Source: an uncultured Clostridia bacterium (lineage in GTDB: Bacteria; Bacillota; Clostridia; Christensenellales; CAG-138). Taken from it: DNA of 9,939 nt. Below the pieces are notes generated by a model. The model searched no databases, was not told where the DNA came from, and saw nothing but the letters and a program-made list of their open reading frames with translations. The stretch lies in NCBI GenBank assembly GCA_947304365.1, contig CAMZAY010000021.1, positions 1 through 9,939 of the forward strand. Direction: 5' to 3'. The position numbers were made by a program, and so were the translations under genes. Positions 1 to 5,648 of the stretch are shown in pieces. Position 1 is the stretch's first letter. Each line of letters opens with the position of its first letter.

Positions 1-95
1 AATAGGTATAGTACATAATAATATCTCTCTGTAATTACAATGGATCATCACGTTCGGGGCTGGTGACCGTGCTACTCCACCGTAAACAAAGCACA
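1..95 (-). other. 5' leader and possible start of an off-window gene
   Basis: This stretch lies downstream of the leftward promoter at 102-130 and should be transcribed toward the left edge. Two minus-strand starts remain open to the edge. One is ATG at 16-14, with an AGAGAG tract about nine bases upstream. The other is ATG at 48-46, preceded by GTG and with no clear ribosome binding site, which would begin MIHCNYREILL. Too little sequence is visible to identify a product. A perfect 10-bp palindrome, TGTAATTACA, lies at 30-39 in the leader. In many Firmicutes rng is followed by rplU, but neither possible start reads like L21, which usually begins MYAIIxTGGKQ. Confidence 0.3.
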
Positions 96-1697
96 AGTGC
101 TATTATAACAAAGCGCACTTGTGCTGTCAAGTGAAAATATCAATATTTTACTATATATTTTTGATCTCGTAAGCCTCCACGTGCATTGTCGGATCGGATT
201 TGGGGATGACCGTTTTGCTGGCCAGCGAAGGAGTGATGGAATACTCCTCCTCGCTGTGCTCCTCGGTCTGGGCGGTCTCGTCAAGTACGTGCCCCTCTCC
301 GTGCTCGCCGGCATCCTCATCTCCATGAGCTTTATTACCGTCGGATTTGCACGCACGGTGAATTCGGATTCGTTCGGGCATTCCCTCACTCTCGTCAAAA
401 GATCCTTGCGGAGCCTCAGCGCGCTCGTCTCGGCGGAGAGCACCCTGCCGGAGCCCCCGCAGTAAGGACAGGTCTGCTGAAGCGAGGCGGAGATATTGGT
501 CCCGAGCTTCTTCCTCGTAACTTCTACGAGCCCGAGCTGCGTCATGCCGAGCACGACCGTCTTTACGCTGTCGCACCTCAATGCGTCGCCGAGCGTCGCC
601 ATAACGTCCTCGCGGTCGTGCGGATCGTCCATATCGATAAAGTCGATTATCACGATGCCGCCGATATCCCTCAGGCGGAGCTGCCTTGCTATCTCCATCG
701 CGGCTTCCTTATTGGTCTCGACGATGGTCCTTCCGAGGCTGTAATTGCCGACGTATTTGCCGGTGTTTACGTCAATGCTCGTCAGCGCCTCGGTCTGATC
801 GATAACGATATACGCGCCGCTCTTGAGCCACACGCGCCTTGAAAGCGCAACGTCGAGCGCCTGCTCCGCGCCGTACTTGTCGAACAGATCGAGTCCTTCG
901 TAATATTCGACCTTGTCCTGCTGATCGGCGCTCACGAGCGAGCGGATGAGCTCGAAATGCTTTTTGTCGTTCACGACGAGCTTGACCACGTTGCCCGTGA
1001 ACAGATCCCTGACGGTCCTGAAGACGAGCGAATCGTCCCTGTGGATGAGCTTCGGTGCGCGCGATTCGTTATAGCGCCTTTGGATCTCGTTCCATTCGTT
1101 CACAAGCGATACGAGGTCCTGCTTGATGATCTCCTCGTCAAGCCCCTCCGCCGCGGTGCGGACGATAACGCCGGAGCCGTGCGGCAGCACCTCTCCCACG
1201 ATGTGTTTAAGGCGTTTACGCTCCTGATCGGATACGATGCGCTTGCTTATGCCGATGAATTCGACAGTCGGCAAAAACACGAGCGTCCTGCCCGGAAGCG
1301 AGATCTGCGTGCTTGCCCGCGCGCCCTTGGTGCCGATGGGCTCCTTTACGATCTGTATCATTATCTCCTGCCCGACGCGGATGATATCGCAGATCATGGA
1401 AGGCGTGAGCTTTTCATCGATCTGATCTTCCCCGAGCAGAGAACTGTCGGGCTTGATGTCGCCCGCGTAGAGGAATGCGTTTTTATCCTCCTTTATATCG
1501 ACGAACGCCGCAAACATGCCCGGAAGCACGTTCTGCACCCTGCCCTTATAGATATTGCCGACGAGCCTTTCCCTGTCGCGGCGCTCTATATAGAACTCGA
1601 CCGGAACGCCGTTCTCGAGCAGCATAACGCGGGTCCTGTACGGATTCACGTCCACGAGTATGGTTTTTTCCGCGTTGTCGTTCAATCGCGTTTTCAT
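72..1697 (-). CDS. rng: Ribonuclease G/E family endoribonuclease, apparent frameshift near the C-terminus
   Basis: RNase G/E is a Mg2+-dependent endoribonuclease acting in the cytoplasm on 5'-monophosphate RNA, in rRNA maturation and mRNA decay. The S1-like RNA-binding region lies around residues 40-120. The catalytic core has the two expected acidic residues, D309 in SIDVNTG and D352 in IIDFIDM. The Zn-link motif CPYCGGSG starts at C410. The ATG has a GGGGAG ribosome binding site and follows the DUF2344 gene by 24 bases, as the third gene of the operon. Up to about residue 460 the protein is normal. After that this frame becomes Arg/Pro/Ser-rich and runs to 72 through the downstream promoter, which is not family-like. 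The expected tail lies in another frame (151-318), so the ancestral gene probably ends at 151 and encodes about 515 residues. Confidence 0.93.
   Translation of the reverse strand: MKTRLNDNAEKTILVDVNPYRTRVMLLENGVPVEFYIERRDRERLVGNIYKGRVQNVLPGMFAAFVDIKEDKNAFLYAGDIKPDSSLLGEDQIDEKLTPSMICDIIRVGQEIMIQIVKEPIGTKGARASTQISLPGRTLVFLPTVEFIGISKRIVSDQERKRLKHIVGEVLPHGSGVIVRTAAEGLDEEIIKQDLVSLVNEWNEIQRRYNESRAPKLIHRDDSLVFRTVRDLFTGNVVKLVVNDKKHFELIRSLVSADQQDKVEYYEGLDLFDKYGAEQALDVALSRRVWLKSGAYIVIDQTEALTSIDVNTGKYVGNYSLGRTIVETNKEAAMEIARQLRLRDIGGIVIIDFIDMDDPHDREDVMATLGDALRCDSVKTVVLGMTQLGLVEVTRKKLGTNISASLQQTCPYCGGSGRVLSAETSALRLRKDLLTRVRECPNESEFTVRANPTVIKLMEMRMPASTERGTYLTRPPRPRSTARRSIPSLLRWPAKRSSPNPIRQCTWRLTRSKIYSKILIFSLDSTSALCYNSTCALFTVE
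90..125. repeat. 11-bp inverted repeat framing the promoter, candidate operator pair or terminator stem
   Basis: AGCACAAGTGC (90-100) and its exact reverse complement (115-125) are separated by 14 bases. Each arm contains a smaller palindrome of the form GCAC-2 bases-GTGC, centred 24 bp apart. One sits in the -35/-10 spacer and touches the -35; the other sits on the predicted transcription start. ACAAAGC is also repeated directly at 86-92 and 108-114, 22 bp apart. This is how a dimeric repressor would occupy two operators around a -10 element. The alternative is an intrinsic terminator for rng, since in minus-strand RNA the stem is followed by UUGUUU, although a 14-base loop is long. Confidence 0.65.
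102..130 (-). promoter_or_regulatory. Consensus sigma-A-type promoter reading left
   Basis: On the minus strand TTGACA (130-125) is followed by exactly 17 bp and TATAAT (107-102), a perfect match to the vegetative consensus. The predicted start of transcription is near position 95. An AT-rich block just upstream could act as an UP element. The promoter lies 21 bp beyond the frame-corrected end of rng, so it should drive the next gene to the left and not rng. The flanking dyad suggests the promoter is repressed. Confidence 0.75.
134..149 (-). promoter_or_regulatory. AT-rich palindrome, possible UP element
   Basis: AAAATAT-CA-ATATTTT is a 7-bp inverted repeat with a 2-base centre, lying immediately upstream of the leftward -35 hexamer. 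Its composition and position fit a binding site for the RNA polymerase alpha C-terminal domain. It could also be a chance AT tract following the rng stop codon. Confidence 0.4.
151..318 (-). pseudogene. rng: Displaced C-terminal tail of RNase G in the shifted frame
   Basis: Reading one base back from codon 460 of rng gives 55 more residues and a TAG stop at 151. It begins with an acidic stretch (EDAGEHGEGH, then Glu/Asp-rich to EEEY) and ends IPKSDPTMHVEAYEIKNI. The ending resembles the usual C-terminus of clostridial RNase G proteins, which is roughly a lysine- and aspartate-containing strand followed by HxEEYEI. No separate start or ribosome binding site precedes it, so it is the missing end of rng and not a gene of its own. 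The exact shift point cannot be fixed; it falls somewhere near 300-330. Confidence 0.8.
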
Positions 1698-1721
1698 ATA
1701 AGCTCCCCCCGTCCGATAGGA

Positions 1722-2393
1722 CTATCGATCCATGAGCGCGTCCCTGTCGAGCCGTATGCTCACGCGCTCGATATCCGATATCCCCGCCTTGCCGAGCCTT
1801 TTATAATACTCCGCAAGCAGCATATCGGGGTTCAATCCGCCCTCGGCGCTCAATACTCCGCTGATGCGGAATACGGCGGCGCTGCCGTCAAGGCCGATCA
1901 ATTCGAATCCCAGCGCCATGGGCCTAATATCCGTGGGCTTAATACCGCCCTTTGTCTTTTTCATTACGACGATCTCGTTGGAAAGGAGATCGCTTATCGC
2001 TTTATTGAGCTCCTCCTTAGTCACGGGCTCGGCAAACTCGACCGCCGCGCGGTATTCGGCGGAGCGCATCGCCGAGGTAAGGCTCTTTCGCGAAGTACCG
2101 AGATCGAACGCCTCCGTTATCCTCACGCCCTCAGGGAGCCACGGCGCGGTCCTTTCAATGAATTGCGCGGGCGTCATATCCTCGGTCAGGACAACGTCAA
2201 GATACTCTCCCCTGCTTGTGAACCCGACGGAAAGCGCCGTCGCAAAGGACATAAGCGGATGCGGGTTGAAGCCCTGCGAATACGCGAGCGGCAGCTTCGC
2301 CCGGCGGAAAGCCCTTTGAAACAGCCTTAACAGATCGAGGTGCGAAACGAACCTGACAGGCGCTTCCTTTGTAAAAACAACAGCCAGCCTCAT
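1722..2393 (-). CDS. DUF2344 / TIGR03936 radical-SAM-linked protein
   Basis: This 223-residue protein matches the family that accompanies, or is fused to, the TIGR03960 radical SAM protein. Its biochemical role is unknown. Conserved-looking blocks are FVSHLDLLR (residues 15-23), YSQGFNPHP (38-46) and LSVGFTSRGEYLD (54-66). No signal peptide or membrane segment is visible. Its ATG directly abuts the TGA of the upstream radical SAM gene, giving TGAATG with an AAGGTGG-like ribosome binding site inside the end of that gene, so translation is probably coupled and the two proteins may be made in matched amounts. Association with rng suggests a link to RNA metabolism, but that is inference from context only. 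Confidence 0.9.
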   Translation of the reverse strand: MRLAVVFTKEAPVRFVSHLDLLRLFQRAFRRAKLPLAYSQGFNPHPLMSFATALSVGFTSRGEYLDVVLTEDMTPAQFIERTAPWLPEGVRITEAFDLGTSRKSLTSAMRSAEYRAAVEFAEPVTKEELNKAISDLLSNEIVVMKKTKGGIKPTDIRPMALGFELIGLDGSAAVFRISGVLSAEGGLNPDMLLAEYYKRLGKAGISDIERVSIRLDRDALMDR

Positions 2394-4256
2394 TCAGTCC
2401 ACCTTCTTTCCGCAAAACTCGGCGCATCTTGCGCCGAAGCAGCCGTTGCAGCCCTTGCGGCAGTCCTTGGTTATCCGCTCAGCATAGGCTTTCTCATGCT
2501 CGCGCTTGAGATAATCGAGTGAGACCACCGCGTCCATATGCTGCCACGCAAGCGGCTCGTCCAAATCTATCCTGCGGTTGGCGAACTGCTCGACGGTAAG
2601 ACCGTTTTCGCCGAACGCCCTTTCCCATGCGTCCTTTTTGAAATGCTCGTCCCACGAATCGAGCCTCGCGCCGTATTCGTACGCCTTTATCAGCACGCGC
2701 GAAAGCCTCCTGTCGCCGCGCGCAAACGCCGCTTCGAGCCTGCTCGTCTCGGAGAAATGGCAGGAGAACTCCACGCCCCTTATACCCTTGAGCGCGTTCC
2801 TTAGAAGCGCCTGCCTGCGGAGCACCTCCGACACGGGTATCTGCGGCTCCCACTGGAATGGCGTGAACGGCTTGGGCACGAACGTGGACGCCGAAACGGT
2901 GCACCTTAAGCCCTTGCCGCGCAGCTCCTTCGGCATGGAGTAGAATTCGCGGCTGACCTTCCTTGCAAGCTCCGCGATGCCGAGGACGTCCTCGTCCGTT
3001 TCGGTGGGCAGACCTATCATGAAATAGAGCTTTACGCCGTGCCAGCCCGCCTCGAACGCGTCGTGCACGGAGCGAAGAAGATCCTCCTCTGTAACGCCCT
3101 TGTTGATAACGTCGCGAAGGCGCTGCGTGCCCGCCTCCGGTGCGAATGTCAAGCCGGTCTTCCTGACCTTCTGGATCTTCTCGAGATCGTCCTTAAGGAA
3201 CGAGTCGATACGCAGGGAGGGAAGCGAAACGCTGACGCGGTCCTTCTCGTACCTGTCGAGTATTATGGGCACGAGCTCATGTATATGCGAATAATCGCCG
3301 CTCGAAAGGGAGAAGAGCGAGATCTCGTCATAACCGGTGCAGTCGAGCGAATCGTCCGTCTGCTTTATCACGGTGTCCATTTCCCTTTCGCGCACGGGGC
3401 GATAGATGAAGCCCGCCTGACAGAAGCGGCAGCCCCTTGTGCAGCCGCGGAATATCTCGAGCGCGACGCGGTCGTGAACGATGCTCATGTAAGGAACGAC
3501 GAGCTTGCCCGTATAGACCGCCTTGTCAAGATCCATTACGACGCGCCTTTCAATAAAGGCCGGCGCGGCGGGCCAGAGCTTTTCGAGCGATTTGAAATTG
3601 CCGTCCCCGCCGTATTCGGCGTTATAGAACGAGGGAACGTACACGCCCTTTATTTTGGAGAGCCTTTCAAGCGTCCCGCGCCTGTCGGCGCCCTCTTTGA
3701 CGCAGGCGGAATACTCGTCCATAAACTCGTTCATGACCTCTTCGCCGTCGCCGAATATGAGCGCGTCCATGATATCGGCGACAGGCTCGGGATTGCATAC
3801 GCAGGGGCCGCCCGCGATAATAAGCGGATGCTCCTCTCCCCTGTCGGCGCTCAAAAACGGTATGCCCGCAAGATCGAGCACCGTGAGGATATTGGTATAG
3901 CACATCTCGTATAGCAGCGAGAAGCCGATCAGGTCGAATTCGCCGAGGGGCGTGTGCGTTTCGAGCGAATAGATTGGGATCCCGTTTTCGCGGAGCGCCG
4001 CCTCCATATCGAACCACGGAGCGTAGGCGCGCTCGCAGTAGGTGTCGTCCCTCTCGTTCAGCACATTATAGATGATGCGCGAGCCCAGATGGCTCATGCC
4101 TATCTCGTAAACGTCCGGGAAGCAGAGCGCGAAACGATGGCGCTTCGTCCCGTCGGGACGTGCAAGCTCCTTTACGCGCATGTTAAGCTCCCCGCCGGTA
4201 TAGCGGGTCGGCTTTTCGACTTTTTTAAGTATGTTGTTCAGTTTGCTGATTTCCAA
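2394..4256 (-). CDS. TIGR03960-type B12-binding-domain radical SAM protein
   Basis: A 620-residue cytoplasmic radical SAM protein of unknown substrate, first gene of the operon with its DUF2344 partner and rng. The N-terminal half (about residues 40-200) resembles the cobalamin-binding-like domain of this family (CFPDVYEIGMSHLG, then FDLIGFSLLYE and IAGGPCVCNPEP). The radical SAM core carries the 4Fe-4S motif C272-x3-C276-x2-C279 in GCTRGCRFCQ. A second cysteine cluster sits at the extreme C-terminus (CRKGCNGCFGARCAEFC), five cysteines that could bind another Fe-S cluster or zinc. The start is TTG; it is chosen because GGAGG lies six bases upstream and the reading MEISKLNNILKKVEKPTRY fits the family's N-terminus. 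The family is often found beside rng in Clostridia, and a role in RNA or ribosome modification is only a guess. Confidence 0.92.
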   Translation of the reverse strand: MEISKLNNILKKVEKPTRYTGGELNMRVKELARPDGTKRHRFALCFPDVYEIGMSHLGSRIIYNVLNERDDTYCERAYAPWFDMEAALRENGIPIYSLETHTPLGEFDLIGFSLLYEMCYTNILTVLDLAGIPFLSADRGEEHPLIIAGGPCVCNPEPVADIMDALIFGDGEEVMNEFMDEYSACVKEGADRRGTLERLSKIKGVYVPSFYNAEYGGDGNFKSLEKLWPAAPAFIERRVVMDLDKAVYTGKLVVPYMSIVHDRVALEIFRGCTRGCRFCQAGFIYRPVREREMDTVIKQTDDSLDCTGYDEISLFSLSSGDYSHIHELVPIILDRYEKDRVSVSLPSLRIDSFLKDDLEKIQKVRKTGLTFAPEAGTQRLRDVINKGVTEEDLLRSVHDAFEAGWHGVKLYFMIGLPTETDEDVLGIAELARKVSREFYSMPKELRGKGLRCTVSASTFVPKPFTPFQWEPQIPVSEVLRRQALLRNALKGIRGVEFSCHFSETSRLEAAFARGDRRLSRVLIKAYEYGARLDSWDEHFKKDAWERAFGENGLTVEQFANRRIDLDEPLAWQHMDAVVSLDYLKREHEKAYAERITKDCRKGCNGCFGARCAEFCGKKVD

Positions 4257-4261
4257 TTATT

Positions 4262-4266
4262 CCTCC
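4262..4266 (-). promoter_or_regulatory. GGAGG ribosome binding site supporting a TTG start
   Basis: On the minus strand GGAGGA is followed by AATAA and then TTG at 4256-4254. The near-ideal spacing supports TTG as the start of the radical SAM gene. The next in-frame ATG is codon 26, which would remove the first 25 residues. Confidence 0.8.
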
Positions 4267-4300
4267 AAGCCGCGGTCACGGCAACACTTTTCATATTATT

Positions 4301-4329
4301 AGTATAATACAAAAGCGGCAATATGGCAA
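4301..4329 (-). promoter_or_regulatory. Promoter of the radical SAM / DUF2344 / rng operon
   Basis: On the minus strand TTGCCA (4329-4324) and TATACT (4306-4301) are separated by 17 bp, which is four of six and five of six matches to the sigma-A consensus. The predicted start is near 4294, giving a leader of about 38 bases that holds a small GCCG/CGGC stem ahead of the ribosome binding site. A dyad TATTAT-4 bases-ATAATA (4294-4309) overlaps the -10 and could be an operator or simple AT bias. Confidence 0.6.
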
Positions 4330-4380
4330 CAAATAATAATTATTCGGGCGGCTGATGAATATAAAGATAACAGGCTCCGC

Positions 4381-4420
4381 GCCCCCGGATGGGGCAAAAC
4401 GGATCACGGCGCCGTGCGCC
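4381..4420 (+). repeat. Dyad elements in the 5' leader of the DacF-like gene
   Basis: The rest of the 178-base divergent gap holds GC-rich dyads upstream of the plus-strand gene. GCCCC/GGGGC (4381-4385 and 4391-4395) form a 5-bp stem with a 5-base loop. CACGGCGCCGTG (4405-4416) is a perfect 12-bp palindrome, and an alternative GGCGC/GCGCC stem (4408-4420) ends just before the AAAGG ribosome binding site. Alternative pairing could influence translation. I find no convincing plus-strand promoter: TATAAT at 4303-4308 has no matching -35. Confidence 0.35.
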
Positions 4421-4434
4421 GGGAAAGGCTTTAA

Positions 4435-5601
4435 ATGTACAGACTGATCGAAATGGATACAAAAAGGCTTTGCGCCGTCATGCTGGCGGTTTGCTGTTTT
4501 TGCGCGTTATGCTTTCCCGTCGGGGCGGGAGCCGTCGAGGGAATGGACGAGGCCGAAGCCGTGCTTCTCGTCGACGCGTATTCCGGGCAGGTGATACTTG
4601 AAAAAAACGCCGACGAGGCGGTGGAATTCGCGGGACTTAAACGCCTGCCCGCTCTGCTTGCGGTATGCCGCGCATTCGACGAGGGAGCGATAACGCCCGA
4701 TTCAGCCGTTACCGTTTCCGAAAAAGCGGCGGGGATACGCGGCGCGACGGCGTTCCTTTCGGCAAACGAGCGAATACTTGCGGACGACGTTTTGAAGGCG
4801 GCGGTAATACTTAACGCGGGCGACGCCGTATGCACGCTTGTCGAGGCGGTATTCGGGAACGAAGCCGCCGCGCTTGAAGAGATCGTCCGTCTGCTCAAGG
4901 GGCTGGGAGCAGGCTTCGTACCCGAAGAGCCTCTTGGCGGAAGCGGCCTCGTCAGCGCAAGGGATATCGCGCTGATCGGCATGGAGCTTGCAAAGAGCGA
5001 GGCGTATCTCAAATACTCGTCGATCTACCTTGACTCCATCGCTCACGAAAACGGCACGGTCACGGAATTGACAAATCCGAACAGGCTTGTAAGGCATTAT
5101 TCCGGCTGTTACGGGCTTGCGACGGGGTCCGTCGGATCGAGTGATTACGCCGGCGCGTTCATCGCAAGGCGCGGGAATACGGCGTTTCTCGCCGTCGTTT
5201 CCGGTATGCGCTCCGCCGCGTCAAGAGCGAAGCTCGCTTCCGCGCTCCTCGATCACGCGTTCAGTTCGTACAGGCGGGTCGAGCTCGGCGCCGCGGGAGA
5301 GACGGTCGGAGCAGTGCTCGTTTCGGGCGGTATGCTTCCCTCCGTAGAGGCGAAGACCGCCGCGCCTGTTTCGGCGCTGGTCCCGGTCGGCGATTCCAAA
5401 TTAAGCTCGTATGCCGAGCTTCCCGGTTCCGTCGCCGCGCCCGTCGAGGAAGGAGCTCTTTTGGGAACGCTGCTGATCCGAAACTCTGCGGGCGAGACCA
5501 TAGGCGAGATCCCCCTCACGGCGGCAAGGAGCGTTGCCAAAACGCGGCTTGTCGATATAATCGTAAGGATATTCCGCTCGTTTATCCACGCGGAAAGATA
5601 A
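4435..5601 (+). CDS. Exported DacF/PBP5-like D-Ala-D-Ala carboxypeptidase homologue lacking catalytic residues
   Basis: Active members trim the terminal D-alanine of peptidoglycan stem peptides outside the membrane. This 388-residue protein keeps that layout: a signal peptide (about residues 8-33, LCAVMLAVCCFCALCF), a peptidase S11 fold from VLLVDAYSGQVILEKNADE to about 280, a PBP5_C-like beta domain (about 281-365), and an amphipathic C-terminal helix (VDIIVRIFRSFIHAER) like the membrane anchor of this family. All three catalytic motifs are changed. SxxK is AGLK (A66-K69), so the nucleophile is missing. SxN is NAG (N127-G129). KTG is ATG (A229-G231). It is therefore probably a non-enzymatic binder or scaffold. 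The reading frame is intact, with no sign of decay. AAAGG six bases upstream supports the start; M7 is a second choice. It is monocistronic and divergent from the radical SAM operon. Confidence 0.88.
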   Translation: MYRLIEMDTKRLCAVMLAVCCFCALCFPVGAGAVEGMDEAEAVLLVDAYSGQVILEKNADEAVEFAGLKRLPALLAVCRAFDEGAITPDSAVTVSEKAAGIRGATAFLSANERILADDVLKAAVILNAGDAVCTLVEAVFGNEAAALEEIVRLLKGLGAGFVPEEPLGGSGLVSARDIALIGMELAKSEAYLKYSSIYLDSIAHENGTVTELTNPNRLVRHYSGCYGLATGSVGSSDYAGAFIARRGNTAFLAVVSGMRSAASRAKLASALLDHAFSSYRRVELGAAGETVGAVLVSGGMLPSVEAKTAAPVSALVPVGDSKLSSYAELPGSVAAPVEEGALLGTLLIRNSAGETIGEIPLTAARSVAKTRLVDIIVRIFRSFIHAER

Positions 5602-5634
5602 AAAGCTCCCGGGGAGCGGCCCTTGGGGAGCTTT
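5602..5634. terminator. Hairpin terminator between convergent genes
   Basis: AAAGCTCCC (5602-5610) pairs with GGGAGCTTT (5626-5634) in a 9-bp stem. A competing inner pairing uses GGGGAGC at 5611-5617. It begins right after the DacF-like stop codon. On the minus strand the stem ends in TTTT followed by TATC, so it works best for the priA operon; on the plus strand the T tract is only three bases long. Confidence 0.75.
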
Positions 5635-5648
5635 CGTATAACGATGCT

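Noticed and set aside
1..95. L21 leader and rplU start after rng, as expected in many Firmicutes
   Set aside because: The visible start codons do not give the L21 N-terminus and no recognisable leader fold is seen.
310..330. Programmed ribosomal frameshift in rng
   Set aside because: No slippery heptamer or clear downstream pseudoknot is visible; a sequencing error or indel is simpler.
957..2330. Long plus-strand open frame (457 codons) antisense to rng and the DUF2344 gene
   Set aside because: It crosses two well-identified minus-strand genes, shows no domain-like segments, and is explained by the GC-rich codon pattern of the opposite strand.
4303..4308. Plus-strand TATAAT as promoter of the DacF-like gene
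   Set aside because: There is no acceptable -35 at 16-18 bp and no TGn extension; the match arises within the AT-rich core of the opposite-strand promoter.
4288..4365. Sporulation sigma factor promoters for the DacF-like gene (sigma-E-like TCATATT at 4291, sigma-G-like TGAATA at 4356)
   Set aside because: Neither is followed by a matching -10 at the required spacing.
4389..4601. Plus-strand frame starting MGQNGSRRRAPGK, as a possible upstream or leader peptide of the DacF-like gene
   Set aside because: It has no ribosome binding site and runs far into the downstream gene in another frame as an Arg/Gly-rich translation.
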